From positions 130,203-194,202 of the forward strand of contig MNCI01015696.1 of the NCBI GenBank assembly GCA_015680685.1: a stretch of DNA of 64,000 bases. Reading direction: 5' to 3'. A program made the translations under genes and the position numbers. The first letter of the stretch is position 1. Each line of letters opens with the position of its first letter. The notes under the pieces are model-generated. The model was not told the DNA's origin and did no database searches. It saw only the letters and a program-made list of their open reading frames with translations. Below are positions 23,601-38,600 of this stretch, in pieces. Source of the stretch: Gnetum montanum (Eukaryota; Streptophyta; Gnetopsida; Gnetales; Gnetaceae).

Positions 23601-26600
23601 GCAATTGTGAATTGCAATCCATGATTTGGAATCTTAAGAATGAAACATGATCTATGATCTAATCAAATCTTCATAAGTATGGTTCTGATAGTGTCATCCT
23701 CTAGTGGTATTTCTAGATCATGATGCTTAGATGTTGGGATATTTTTATTTCATAGATGTTTTTTTTTTTTGAGAAGTGTTCGGGATTTTATAACTGGAAA
23801 AAACAAATATGTTACAAGATTACAAAAAATGGGGGGGGGTCTCCGACGAGGGCCACCCCGAGGGGGGGCCTGAACGCACCCACCAGATCATCCTGGCCGA
23901 CCGGCCAAGGAGCACAAAGCGACGGCCAACAAGCAACAAGCCAAAAGAGCCAAGGGGACCGAGGGGGGGGGGGGGGGGGCTAGCGCCCCCCATCCCCCAC
24001 GGCCCGCCCACCCCCTAAGGAAATGTAGGGTTCATAGGGAGCTGCCGGCAGGCGCAGTCAGGGTGCATCAGCTCGTGAAGAAAGTCGAGTCTTCTGATGC
24101 TCCTCCGTATCCATGAAGTTGGCCGCCTGCTGGACGCCCTGCAAGGCCGCCTCCCGCCTCCCGTCTACTTTTATCCTTGTGGGAGGCTCCGACATCGGGG
24201 TGGCAACGTGCCGAGGTTCGGCGGATATATCGACGAAGGTCGCCCCAAGAGCTCTCACAGCTGATTCCTAAGGTAAGGTACGGGCATCGTCCCCCCCGTA
24301 ACCATTGTCGGGCATTGTGCTCGTGGGCACGGTCTAGTTGCCTCTGCCGCAGCTCCTCCTCCTCCTGAAGCCGGTCCCGCTCCGCCTGTTCCGCTTGCTG
24401 TCTCTATCTCCGGGCCTCATCCTCCTGTGCCAGCTCCTCCCTCACTTGGGCTCTGATTTCATCGACGAGCCGAGCCTTGGCGGCTTCTGCCAATAGGTCC
24501 TGTTGTTTCGCCCGTTCCTGCTCCCGCTCCTTAAACTGGGCTTCTAACTCGTTGCGGGCCTGGGCGAGGGCTTCAGTCCATTTTGCCTCCCATTCCTTCC
24601 TCTCAGCCTCTCGGGCTTCTTCAGCCACCCTCTTCTGCAGGTCCTTGTTCCAAGCTTCCTGGTTGGAGGTTTCTGGGGGGGTGGAGGTTTAAACCCCTAA
24701 ATAAATAACATTCTTTTAGTTATTGCTTTTTTTTTTCAAATGTAGTTACTAGGTATGGTTCATAAGTGTTTATTATGCTACATCCCTTTGTACGTTACTT
24801 TGACCCATTATTTTCATCGTACTCAGATTTATCCTTATTTTTCTCAAGGATGCTAAGTAGTATGACTTCTTGGAGACTAAACTATCTGAATTCAGTTTAC
24901 AATTGTTAACGTATTCAGCTTATAAAGAGGGCAGGGAAAATGTTAATTATAATTGTTTTTAGAACATATGCAGGGCAAACAATTTGTATTAAAAAATATG
25001 CAGACATCTACAGTTTTAGGTTAAACAGGATGGAACTGAGTTCCTTGAAACAAGAATATTTTAAAATTCTTAATTTTCTTTTTATTTAAAATTAAAGGAG
25101 TTTGAATGAGTTGGTGTTCGGTTTGGCCTTTTGTATCTTACTAGAGCAATGCATTTATTCATCTTACTAGAGCAATGCATTTATTCATGAAATATTTGTA
25201 GGTGGGCCAAGTGGCTCTGGCAAAACAAGTTTAGCTCACAAAATGGCAAATATTGTTGGTTGTGAGGTTGTTTCTTTGGAAAGTTATTACAAAACTGATG
25301 AAGTAAAGGATTTCAAATATGATGACTTCAGCTCACTTGACCTCTCTCTTCTTTTAAAGGTATGATTAAAAGGAAAGCAGTGTTAAAAGAATTTCTTCAT
25401 TGTATCTGTTGCACTACTATGTCATTTTTGTTGACTTCTGCCATTTCCTTCCATTCTTGCTTATTTAAAATATTATGATTCTAGCAATATTAAAATTATT
25501 GGAAAATTTCATGTTCTGATCATTCAATTCCATTTTCTTGCTGTAATGAATTTTTCTACAGAACATTGAAGATATAAGGGCTCGACGTTCCACTAGAATT
25601 CCACTGTTTGATTTTGAGAAATGTTACCGTAGTGGTTTTAAGAACCTTGAGGTTTCAGATGAGTCTGGAGTGGTATGTATGGAATACAAATTACCTTGTG
25701 TTTGTGCTGATGAACATAATGAAATAATACTTATCTTATTCTGCATCACATTTTTTGAAGATGTTCCTTGTTCAACATGATAATTAATTACTTAGTGGTA
25801 AGGTCTTGATATGGAAATTCTAGTTCACATGTTGAATTCCATTGGGCAATGCTGAGTTATGGACAAATTCTGTAAAAAGGAACTCTTAAATTGATATGGT
25901 CTATATGACAGATCCAAGAGGGTCTCAGTGGGCATAATTAAATACAGTTAGTTTCAGTTTCATAATCAATGCCTATGAATAGTGTTTACTTGTTTTGAAT
26001 GTTGAGATATAACCTTTAATAACAAATCTAAAAATGAATTTCGGAAGGTACTTTTATGCACAATTAAGATAATTAATAAATAATGACAAAAAAATGTAAT
26101 GGATACATGAACATAGGCGTCATATCAAACATATTAAGAACCATCCTTAAACATGATGGATGACATAGAGATGAAATAACATAGAATAAGAGAAGTCTGC
26201 GTATATGTCCAAGGGAATAATATAAAGAACTCATGGGAGAGATGTCCTGAAGAAAAGAGGAGATGCTTATGAAGTTAAGGAAAATGGAAACTGAATCTAT
26301 GTGACTAAGGATATTGAAGAGTCTGTTAGACTAAGATCAATATGTTAAGAAACAGATGAATGGAGATCATTCTGTTAGGATCATGGATGATAAAAAAGCA
26401 GCCCTAGAAGAAAAAATAGAGCAAAATAGATGGAGAAGTGTTTGTGAAAAGAATGATGACAATAATAACATTTGACCAGAAGAGCAGTAGATGCAATGTG
26501 GTGAACAAAACCAAAATAAGTGGATGTTTATAACAACAATAGGTAACTGTCCAACTAAGAGAGTTGAAGGGGCTAAAGGGAATCTCTAAAAGAGGAATGT

Positions 26601-29600
26601 CATGTAATGTCACAATCCTGTGGAGTTGAGATTAACAGTTCTGAGATGGAGGATTAAAGAAGAAGAATAAAAAATGAAGAAGTCACATTAAGTTGTATAG
26701 AAGAGACAACAATGCTAAACTCAATGAAGTAATCAACAAAAATCCACAAGGCCATGGATGAAATCTCTGTTTGGCTACATGACTTGCACTTGATTGCCTC
26801 TCCTACTTCCATTCTTGCTTATCGTGCCAAACTTCATTTGTAGAAACCTTTTTTCTAATAGGTTCGTTATTTGACATTTTTTTCATATGCCCAAAGTATC
26901 TAAGATGCCATTCTTGTAGCTTATTTGAAACAAGAGTCACTCGAAGCCTTCATCTAATGGGATTTTTCTTTTTTGGAAAAACTTTCGGGAAAATTCTATT
27001 AATGCAAAGAAAGAAAATATTTACAAATAGATGGGAGGTAGAGGCCATCCCCAGGGACAAAGCTAAGAATGCTCCCTTGAAAACCAAAATCCCCCCCGGC
27101 TACATGTCCTTAGTAGTACCAAAGACAAACCCCAAACACCAGCAAATCATCCTAGACACAAAATGACATTAAAACCAGAAAAAGAAACAAAAGAAAGAAT
27201 GGTTGAAGGCCAGAAGCCCGTTAAAAGACAGACAACAACAGAAACATAAATCAACACAAAAAAACTGAAAGCCTGCATCCCCCATCCATAAGGGTGGCAG
27301 GGCATCTGATCATAGCAACAATGTGGAGACAACTGCGAATGCAGAGCATCCAATTGTGCATGGTGCTCCTCAGAGTCCATGAAAGCTGCCCCCTCTTGGA
27401 AAAGCTTAAAGGCCTTTGCCTTCTTGGCCTAGGTGATAGCCGATTGAACCCCATTCAGATGTAGTTTTGTCGAGGCAAGTTTGATGTGGCATCTAAGTTC
27501 CTGCCACAAACCTCCCTGTTGATTTGCATCCTCATATACAGGCATCTCCCCACACATAGCCAAGCCACAGTATTGACCCTATGAGCCAATGTTAGTTGTT
27601 TTTGTCGTTTGAGGTCTTCCTGAGACTCTCAAGCCTAGTGTTCGTTGGCCTTCCTCTCCAACGCCTTCTAATGGACTCTCTAGCTCCTTTTAGATGTCCT
27701 TCTTAAGTTGCTCTTCAAGAGCAGCTTTCACCCTAGCATCCTTGGCAAGGTGTTGCTACCGGACCACCTCTAGCTCCTCCTTGTGGTGCATCTCTGTCTC
27801 ATGAAGGGGACGTTGAAGGAACTCCTCACGCGCAGCCCACTTGGCCTCCCAAACACGACGCTCCTTGGCTCTAGCCACAGTAGTTGCCTCCTCTTGAGCC
27901 AAACCTAGTTGCACCTCCAAGTCCACTTGGTCCCTCTTAGTCTGAACAGGCTCCGACCCCATGGGGTTGTTCCCACTTTGAACAAGCTCCCCTCTTGATG
28001 CCACCATGGTGGAATGCCCCTCCCAAACAGCCATGAGCTCTAGGACAACTATCCCACACAAACTATCCATGGTAGCACCCATTGGCTTCCTTTGTCTGTA
28101 AAAGATGGAGTGGTTGAAAGACCACACCAGATGGACAACATGAATTTTCCTAGCTGTTGTCCAATAAGAGTCACTTCAAGCCTTTCTTTAATGTTTGTAT
28201 TGTGCAAGTTATTTTTTCTTGTAACAACATGAGGGTCATTGAAGAATAATTGCTTAAGGAGGAGGAACAAAAAAGATGGGAGGAGCAATAGTGGGAGGAG
28301 CGAAGGTAGAAGCTTGTTCAAGAGGTGGCCTTCAAAAGCAAACTTGAAGATAAGCTTCGGGAATAGATCGAGGAGGATCTGAGGACGGGGTTAGAAGAGT
28401 AGAGGGCTAGAGGGAAAGAGGAGGCCATGCAACACATCAAAGATCATATGGAGCATAAAGTAATGATGGCATGACAAACCAAAACCCATGAATTGAATGC
28501 TAGACAAGGGTTCTAAGCAGGCAAGTGTCCCTATGCTGTGATGGGCATCAATAGGCACATGCTGTGGGAGAACTTGCGTAAGTTTATTAGAAAAACCTTG
28601 TGTAGACTTCATCTAGGTAAGGCAAGACATCTGGGGAAGATGGTTCAGGATCAGATGGAGGAGCAGTATAAGATCTTTCAGCAGGTCGTTGGGTTCATCT
28701 CTTTAGAAGCTAACAAGCATATTGTTGATATGGTAGGCATGTAGGAAATGCCATGTTGCTCTTGTCAGAAATGTTCTATTCCAGTATGATGTCTTTTTTG
28801 TAGTTTCATTCATGGCTTTTGTCTTAGATTTTATCGTTTCATGATTTTTGGGTTTGAACAAAATGTTGGGCCATCATGGGCCCATTTCTATGGTTTATAT
28901 GCTATGTCCATTGCTTTATTTTTCTGTTGCTGGATATATTTTGGGGGTTTCTTCCCCTAACTTTCTCTCTTTTTAGTTCAAGGATTTTTGCTCCCTTGCC
29001 TCTTTTTTGTAAAAATTTTTTCTTTGTAATGTAATCTGCTTGACATTCTTTTAAGCATTTGCTTTTTTGTCACACTGATTTGTTGTTCATGCATATTTTG
29101 TAGAGCCCAACATTCAACAGCATATAAAATAGCAGACTTGATTATTGTTTTGTAAAATTTTCCCTTTAGTTTTATTGGGATTCTTTTACCACATAAAAAT
29201 CTACTAACCTACCTCCATTTGATAGTGATGGTGTATTTTGCAAATTTTTGTGGTGAAAATTACATAATGCTTGTGATTGTGCATACAATAAATATTATGT
29301 GGTTGGCAAATTTTTTATTCCTTTTATAGTTTTCCTAATCTTTTGTACATATTGGATGACTTCACAAATGCACCTTTTGCTTTACAAGAAATCCAACATG
29401 CTGTCATGATGTAATTTTCACTTATCCAAACCATTACAACAAGAAGCACCTACTCAGAAAAAAAAAATCTGTGTAGCCAGGGTTTGGAATACACACCTAT
29501 AAAAATGAGTTGCCAATTTGGGGAGGTAAAGGACACTTCAAGCTTGGTTTGTTGTCTATTTGGTTACTTAAAGAATCAGCTTCAAACTATAAGTCCAGGT

Positions 29601-32600
29601 TGCTACCAAAATCCTCTGACAAAAATAAGAGAAAACAATCCTTTGGATTAGGCAAATGGTCCCTAAAAATCAGTCACAAAAGCCTTCAATCACAATAGCA
29701 AGATCAGCCTCCCATGATCCCACAAAACTGCACACTTGAAGAGATGGCTGAGAACAAGCAAGGAACAGTCACTCTCCTTCTCCTCTCCTCAGCTCCTCGT
29801 GGCTCAAACTAGCATAGTCTCCCTTTTCTTGGGAAAGGTGAAAATGAGAGCAAACCCCCATCTATTTATAGGATGGAGGAGACCCTAAGGCTTGGACAAA
29901 GGCTTGTGCATAAAAATTTACACAATGGGCAATAACTAGCCAACCCATTCTGAAAAAATCAATTTTTTTAATTCATGGCATCATTGCTACTTGACTTGGA
30001 TAAGCAATCTCTCATGAGAGAGTGAATATGTGAGTGACAACATTGAAGAGAGTCATAGGACTCCTATCAAATGGGTCCTTTGTCCCTTTTCCAGCCATTA
30101 ATATGAAGTGGACAATGAGTATATCAAAATAAAATAAAATAAATAGATGTCATCATAAGCATCTCATAAATACATCATCATATGACATTAACTTTTCTTG
30201 GTTCCATCTTTTTGTCTTGTTTTAAGTTACTTTTTACTTTATAAGCTGTGAGACTTTCTAATTTATTTTTGGCCTTTTATCTATTTTCCACATTTCCTAT
30301 AATTTTAAAAAACATTGATACTAAGTTTTTTGTACTTTCAACATTTTACACATGTGGAGTTGATTGTAATGAGCAAAAACATGCCATAGCTACCATGCTA
30401 GAAATTAGTATTTTAATCAAATCAAGGAAAATATGGTCGTGCAAGGTACTTTTCTAATTGTTTAACATTAAAATCTCAAAATATAGAACTTGAATCAAGA
30501 AACTAATTATATATTTGTACTCTAGGTGTAAAATTGAGGTGATCCACAAAATTTCAGCATGATCCATCTCCTTTGAATTTTTACGTATTTTAATTAATTA
30601 AATATCCAGTGAATTAAAAATTCTAACCAAACATCAAAATAAACCATGGATCTACCTTACATTAATTTCCTAGTATTGTTCTAAAATAATGTTAGACTTT
30701 TCCATGCTCATTTGTAAAGAATATATATGTATTTTTAACTTAAAATAATAAATCATGAGATAGACAATAGAAATAAATAGTAATCTTGCTTATGTCACCC
30801 AATCACAAGTCTTCATATTACTTAGAAGCATTAGGCATGTGTGCACACTTGTATACATTAAAACAAGCTAAAGTGTTTAATAGAGTACTAAGGTCACATG
30901 TACAAATGTGGGGCACTACAATGAAGTTCTAATCAAAGTTTGAGACCAATTTATGAATGTGAGAAGAAATTAGATTTGATCCAAAGAAACTCATGCTTAA
31001 CTTATGCAAGGTATTTTGTGTGATCTCTTGATTTGATGGTTAAAGCCTATGAATCTGTAACAACATTATCCCCAACATGACTCAAGTGAAGTATGGCTCA
31101 ATGCTTACCAAGTTTGCAACACATGCCAACAAACAACTTGTCAAAGTCCTAGAGTTTATGAAAACTTGAGCATTGTAAAAAACTTGTATGCTCAATATAT
31201 AATCAAAATAAGCTAGTTATTCTCTCTCTTGTTCCATTCACATGGATACCATGGGCAGTTCTAGCTAAACCTCTTTGATTCATTACTTTGTGTTGGTAGT
31301 TGATGTTGCGCCCTTACCAACACATGCAATGTCCCATAGCACATCCCATGTCATTCAGAATTCAAAACTTTAACATAGAGTTGAACTACGCAACCCTCCC
31401 AAGCAAAGTCCTACTGAGAGAGGTATAGAGGAAGACCATAGCCTTCTCAACTAATTTATAGAACTGCAATGCCTGTATGGTTTTGACAACACAGAAGTGA
31501 AGTACTTCTTATGTCACCATGAACCTTGAATTGTGGGGGAGGTAGTATGCCACCAATAACCTTGCCACCTCATAATCCTCTCTTGTTCAAAATGAGCAAT
31601 GACCTTAGAGAATGGCCCAGGTAACCCACAAGAATGCTATATTATGATTGAATGAGGATTCTGTTAAATCTGGGGAAGTAAGTCATGCTACTTGAAATCA
31701 AATGCAAAGGATCTTGTGTTGAAGAAGGTCTAACAACTACGGTCAAGGATTGTAAAGATTCATTGTTGAACTTGATCCTCTTTCCAAGACTCAGATTCTT
31801 CATAGTACTTGACACCTAAGTCAAGAATGGTACCATTCCAAACTTGGTGTGTCCACCCTTCTGTTGCTTGCATGAGATGCACAGTTCATAGAGGAGTCTC
31901 TAAGTGGTATGTCGTAGTGATGTGAGAGGACACATTGACCTATTGGGAAAATGAGACCAAGGCATCCCTTGAGACATTTTGTGAAAAGTCTAGGGGTCTT
32001 AATCTTAACATAGTTCCATACCTATGAGAGAATTGAGACCCATTGCCTCTAGAGCTCTTTGAAGGACTCCAAGTATCCCCCAACTTGAGATGGGTTTCCA
32101 CAAGATCACAACTAATAGACCTTGGAAGTCAACCATATGCCATGCCTCCATTGGCTTAACTTCTTGTTTTTTTTTTCAAGTATGTACAATTGCACATGGG
32201 GATTCTCAATGCATCATTGCAATAGCCATAGTGGGAGATCAATAGCTTGCTCCCAATAGAAGTCCAAGATCAACTATTTCCATGACCTTAAACACTAGTG
32301 GCACCCAACTGTCATCAGAGTTTGGACGATGTTTCCGTTGGACCAGAAATTCCATCTTCAGGGATCATGCCTAGTAGTTTGGAAGGTTCGAATGCATTCA
32401 ACCCTCTTTCCTTGTATCAATTGAATACTAGGCCACTTTTAGATTGAGAGACTCTTTTCTTGATAAGCAAATCCATCAGACAATGGTTTCAGCATAATGA
32501 CATGGAATACCAAATGAACTTTGTCCATGTTAATATGTAGCTGCAATTTGTAAGTTACAAGGTTGGTCTTTTCAATGCTCTTGAAGGGGTTGTCATGCTA

Positions 32601-35600
32601 TCAAAGCAGTTTGGATGTGGTACCTTGCTTTGGTTTGAATTGGGGAAGATCCAATTTCAAAAGGATCGAATCCCCAACATTGAACTCACGAGGTTGGCGC
32701 TTGCGATCCACATACTTTTTCATGCACTGCATTGCCCTATGCAAAGAAGCCCTTGTGACCTCAACCTTTTCAGACCAAACCCATAAAAATGCATCAGTTG
32801 AGGGATGATAGCCTTACATGGTGGGAGAAAATATGTGGGGAGTGGTGGGTTATTTCTCCATCACCAATTCTAAAGGTGCGAACTCAATAGCTGAGTACTT
32901 TTGGATGTTGTAACTCAGCTATGGTATTCCCAAAAGGATTGACCAATTTTTTTGATCACTACAAAAATTATGTCAAAGGTACTTCTCAGGTACATGATTC
33001 ATATGCTTCATTCATCTGTTGGTTTGCAAATGCTAACTGGTAGTCAATTTGAGTGTTGTTCCCATCATGCCAAATAAGGATTGATAGAAGGTACTTGTAA
33101 ACATGGAGTCTCAATCTAAGGCGATGCTCATGGGCAACCCAAAATACTTGGCCACTCTATCAAAGAAGTAGACTATGATGTCTTTTGCTGAATGTTGAGT
33201 TGTATAGGAAATTAATATGGCAATCTTTGAAAATTTGTGCACCACCACGATGATGCTACTCAAGCCTTGGACATTGGGTACTCTTATTATGAAATCCATA
33301 ATCACCATTGCCCATGGGTATGGTGGGATTTTCAGTGGAAGAAGATGTCTGTCGGGGTGCTTAGTAGATCCCTTGTCCTGTTGGCATACCAAACATTTTT
33401 ATACATAAGCAATTATGTCTCGGTACATCTTGGGCCAAAAGAAAGTCTCTTGATCAAGGTGAGAGTTTTTTATTGATGAGGGGGGCCCAGCCCATGATGT
33501 GTCATGGTACTCATGAATGATCTCTTTGTGGAGGCCCTGCCAATTTGGAACATAAATCTAGTTGACACCCTTTGGGCTGTTGGAATGCCACCCATAATTA
33601 GCTACATTTCCACATTGTGCACGAAGGTGCCATTCTTGGCATCACTCCTTTCAGTAATGCTTGTACCATGATCCTTTACTTTGATGTGACTCACAACCAT
33701 TGGCTCCTTCGTGAGGCATCTTGCCAAAGAGGACTTTAGAATAACATTTTCAGTTTTTAAATTGGACATCTCCTGGTTCCCCCAACCAAGACATCCTCTA
33801 AGACTTTCACTTGTGTAGCTAGTTCATCAACTAGGGATGCCTTGGCCTATGTTGCTTGGTAGCAACCAAAGAGGTCCTGGTACAGTCCTAACATCTAATC
33901 CAAATGGTCCTCTAAAACTAAGACTTTGGTTTTAGGCAACTTCATTTAGTCTTTTGAGTAGAGTTTCAACCTATATTGAGGAAGGTTGAACTCCTTGAGA
34001 ACATAGTGGATCAAGTCAGTGCTTTCAGGAATTGGGTTTGCTAGGGCCTTATTCACCACCTTGATTTGGTTCCAAATTTTCTGAAACCTAGCCTCATCTT
34101 GTCCAAGCTCTACCTCCACCTTGGGATTGGCTTGGTCCTTAACAATCCCACTAGGCTTGCTTGGATCCATTTGCAAAAGGCCTTCTCACAAGACTACCAA
34201 TTATGAAAATGAGTAACTGCTAGGAGTTGGGAATGGAAACCTCACAAACTAAAATTCTATTCCACTATGTAGCATTGTCCTTGGCATGTTGTCCAATACC
34301 ATCTATAACAACATGTCCCTGATACCAGTTAGAAGATTGTAAGCTCTGATACAATCTATAATAATGTTGTCCTTGGCATGTTGTTTTACACCATCTAAGT
34401 CTGTCCAAACAAGTTCAGAATTGGGGTAGGGCTCAAGCAATGTATGCCTCAATGCTCACCAAGTCTGAAACACATGCTAGAAGTCATTAAAACTTGACCA
34501 TTGTACAAAACTTGTATGAATAATATATAATTTAAATAAGCTAGTTAATCTCTCCTTGTTGCACTCATGTACACCACAAGGACTACTAGCTGGACCCTAT
34601 AGATTCACCACCGCATGTTGGTAGTTGGTGTTAGACCCTTACAAGTGCATGCTATGTCCTATAGTACATCCCATGTCATTCCCAAGGGAAAACCCCAACT
34701 TAGAGTTGACCGACACAAGCCTCCCAAGGAAGGTTCTACCAAGTGGGGTATAGAGGAAGGCCATAGCCTCCTCATCTTATGCATGGAATTGCCATGGTAG
34801 TATGGTTCCGAAAACACAAAGAGTAGAGGACTACTTGTGCCCCTACGGCCACCAAACCATGGGGGAAGTAGCAGGCCACCATCAACCTTGCTACATCTCT
34901 CAAAGAACCGATCTTTTTGTTTATTTGGCTTACTTTGTGGTTAGAATAAAAATAAACTATAAATAGCATGTGGAGGGATTTGACCTTGACACCTACTATG
35001 ATACACCAACATAAAAGTAACTCTTAATCATTTTTAGCTTACAAGATAATGTTTTTTTTTTTTGGAAAAATTTGAGCAAAATTTATTCCCAAAAAGAACA
35101 ACTATACAAAGGTATAGCGCAGGCCAGGGCAGTTGACCCCACACCGACAACGGACCCAAACCCCTGGGCCCCCTGCAAGTCCCGACCGCATCAGTGCATC
35201 CCCGTTAGCGGGTGAAAGGTCCCAACCCATAGTATTTCGGACTGAGCCGGGCATGTCCCAGTGCCCCTCCCCACGTTAGGGGCTTTTGGGGTGGTCATGG
35301 TTAGAGCTTTGACTCTCCTCAAGGGTTTGGAGGTCCGGGAGTTGCGTGCCCGGGCCAGCAGCCAGGCGATGGCGATTCTCTTCAATTATCCGGGCAATAC
35401 CTGTCATGTGGTCGTTGATGATGCTCTCAATCCATTGCAGTGTTTGGCTGTAAGAGTGCAGGGGCATGGTCTATTTCCCAGAAAGCGCTCCCCCAGCAGC
35501 TCGAATTGGCCCCCTGTCATTGCTTGCCTGCCCAGTCGTGATCGCTCTGGGGTCGGCATCTGCAGGTGACAAATCCCGCAGTGGGGCTTGGGCTAGCTCG

Positions 35601-38600
35601 CCCCGCATGCAACCCCCACCCGCAAGGTCCTGGGAGGACACGGCCATAGGCTTAGCCGAGACCGCGTCACCCCCCGCCGGATGATTTCTGCTCCCCCTCT
35701 GCCTTTGATACACTAGCGTAGGCCTGAGCGGCGGAACTGGAGTGCCAAGCCGCCAAAGAGCATGGATCACCCCCAGGTGTCGGCCAGGCTGGCGTCGTTG
35801 CAGAGACTCCCAGAGGAAGTGGGGGAGGTTAATAGGAGTCTTGACGCGTATGCGCTTGAGAAACATGAAGTGCACCCCATTGAGTCTGTGGTGGGAACCC
35901 GACTGAATGAAGTAACGCTCCACCATCGCGGCCGTGTACTGCTAAGCTGGCAGGAGGGTCAACCCCCGGATGTGGCCGTTGGCCGTCCGGGGGATGGAGC
36001 CCTGGAAGAACTCGGCGGCATCCGCCTGGGACCGAGCCACAGGGGGAATCAGGTCCCTCGTTGTGGGGGCACCAATCACCTCAGCCAAAGCATCAACCGT
36101 CACCTAGATTTGGCGTTCGCGAAGCACCGTGTACTCCCTGTTCCAGTTTGCATAGAATGGTTGGACGTCCATCTCTGGGTCCACCGCGATGCGTTGGAGC
36201 AAGGTAGTCCAACCCATCTGCGAAACCATCTGCCAGAGATCAATTTGTTTTTGAATGTCGGTAGCTAGCGGTTCGAGACAGGCACGCAGTCCCGTTAGTG
36301 CAATAATTTCACCCCACGATCTTCTAAACCAGTGAGCCAACATGGCAGGTGAGGGGATAGCTGTCCCTCTGAAGACCCAATCATTCCTGGCATGCCAGAG
36401 GGTCCATAAGGCGGCAAGTGTCTACGAATCATTGTAACATTCGAGTGGGGGGAGGCTAGCTGTAGTCCAGAAGTTCATAACGACGTGGCACTCATGCACG
36501 AAGTGTTGGTGCGTCTCGTTGTGTTGATTGCACATCGGGCAGATGGTGTTAATGTGCATGCCACGTGCCTGCAGACGCGTCCGTATGGGAAGTGCCTCGT
36601 TCAGGACTAGCCACCCAAAAGCCTTAATTTTTTTTGGTTGGCAACCTTTCCATAGGCGCTTCCAACGAGGATCCTCCAGGAATTGCCATTTGAGCAATTC
36701 ACAAGGGTGCAATCCAGTCTCGTCTTCGTGGGTGAGGGTGTGGACGTGCACACAAAGTTGGCACCAGACCAAGGAGTCAGCCACAGTAGCCTCCCAGGGT
36801 TGGTATTTCCGTACCAGGAGTTGCACCCATTGGGGGGGGGGGGTTGTCGGATGACGTGGAGATTCTGTGGAGAAGCCGCTGCCTGCCCAAGGCGACCTCG
36901 ATGGCAAATTGAAGGATGCCGACACTACCCACCTAGCAGGCGTGTGCGGTCTTCTCCCAAGAAACCAGGTGCATCTTCTGTCCGACCTTACCCCTGAACC
37001 ACATGACAGCATGAGTGATCACATCAATGCGCTGCATGATGCTGGACGACGGTGTGGCCATGGAGGCGGCGAATCTTGCCATGGTCGCCAGCACAGTAGT
37101 CGCCAGCATGATCTTCCCTTTGCGGGACAGGAACCTGTTTGCCTAGTGAGTCGTGCACGTTTGAAGTTTCATTATGAGCGCCTACCAAGTTCGCTATTTG
37201 TGCCAGTTGTGCATTGGCATTCCTAGGTACGTGTCCTCCTCACTCCCCAGGAGAATCCCCAAGATTTGGATAATCTTAGTGGATACGCTAGGGTGGGTAT
37301 AGGTTAGGTATATCGTGGACTTGCCTATGTTGGTGGTCAACCCCACTTCTCTCTTCATCCTGTCCATTGCCCGCAGGAGCGCCCGAGCTTGGGGCATAGT
37401 GGCATGGGTGAAGATCATCATATCCAGCATAGTGGATGGTTAAGCATATGATTCTGTGGATGTCCAGACCATGGACGCCTTCCTCCGTGTAGTATGTGTG
37501 TAGGAGGTCCATCACCAGGAGAAAAAGGAGCAGGGACAAGGGGTCTCCTTGGCGTAGTCCGCTACCTTTGCCTTGGAAGCCCCAGAGGTGGCCGTCAATG
37601 TCTAGCGAATAACGTCCTCCCTTTTGAATCTGGAGGCACAAGTCCACGAACGGTTTCGTAAACCCTTTTGCCTGCATTATAGTCTTGAGGGCGGTCCAGC
37701 TTACGGAGTCATAAGCCTTTGTGATATCTAATTTGATGCAAAGTTTGGGGAATCTGGCAATTTTGAGAGAGTGCTGAATTCCCTGTAAGAGCAACACTTG
37801 ATACTGGAGATGACGGCCTTTGACGAATCCAGCTTGGTGCTGCCCGACCAGACGTGGCATGAGGGGCGCCATCCTGGCAACCATCATCCGCGAGAAAAGT
37901 CTCAGGAGGGAGTTACAAACTCCAATGGGGCGGAAATGTCCTAGAGATGTGGGGTTGGCTGTCTTTGGGAGCAGGACCACGCAGGAGCAGTTAATTTCCT
38001 TACGAACCTGTTGCCAGGCCAGCATCCGGTTAAAGGCATCAAGCAGATTCTGCCCAATCAAGTCTTCAAATTCGCGAAGAATTCGATGGGCCACCCATCT
38101 GGTCCTGGGGCTTTATCTGCAGGCATGGCCTGCATAGCAGCATGGAGTTCAATGTGGGAGAAAGGTTGCATGAGGCGTTGGTTGTCGAATGGGGTGAGGA
38201 TCTGCGGGATAGAGAGGGAGATGGGGTTCGTGTTTTGCCATTTCCAGATTTGTTGCCAGTAGTGCAACAGGGTGTCCGGGCCATAAGATGAGTTAGGCTG
38301 TTCCCCATTACCCAGGCCGTGAATCAGGCGCTGCAATTGGTGGCAGGTCGTCCGGTGTGCCTTAGCAATGGCAAAGAAGAATTTTGTATGTCTGTTGCCA
38401 GCCTTGAGCCATTGTATTCGAGCTCTTTGACGCCAGTATTCCTCCTCTTCCTGGGCTAAGAGGACGAGTTCCTCTTGAGTGAAATCGGCGCCACGCTCTT
38501 GTTGGTTTTGGATGTCCTGTATGTGTGATTGCAGTTGTGTCCTATACCCCTTGAAGTTGTACTTGTCCTCCGCTGCTAGGGCCTTGATTTGATGTTTGAG

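Larger units (their letters stand above)
26850..29240 (-). mobile_element. RTE-clade LINE C-terminal part (minus) in three pieces, split by LINEs I and J
   Basis: Pieces, read on the minus strand: 29240-29031 (KLKGKFYKTIIKSAILYAVE, CWALQNMHEQQISVTKKQML), 28225-28166 (NLHNTNIKERLEVTLI) and 26959-26850 (NKLQEWHLRYFGHMKKMSNN, EPIRKK). Together they follow the order of the RTE ORF C-terminus (KGKFYRTAIRPAMLYGAECW ... IRERVGVTPI ... RLRWFGHVKR). The two breaks coincide with LINE insertions flanked by duplications. Confidence 0.75.
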
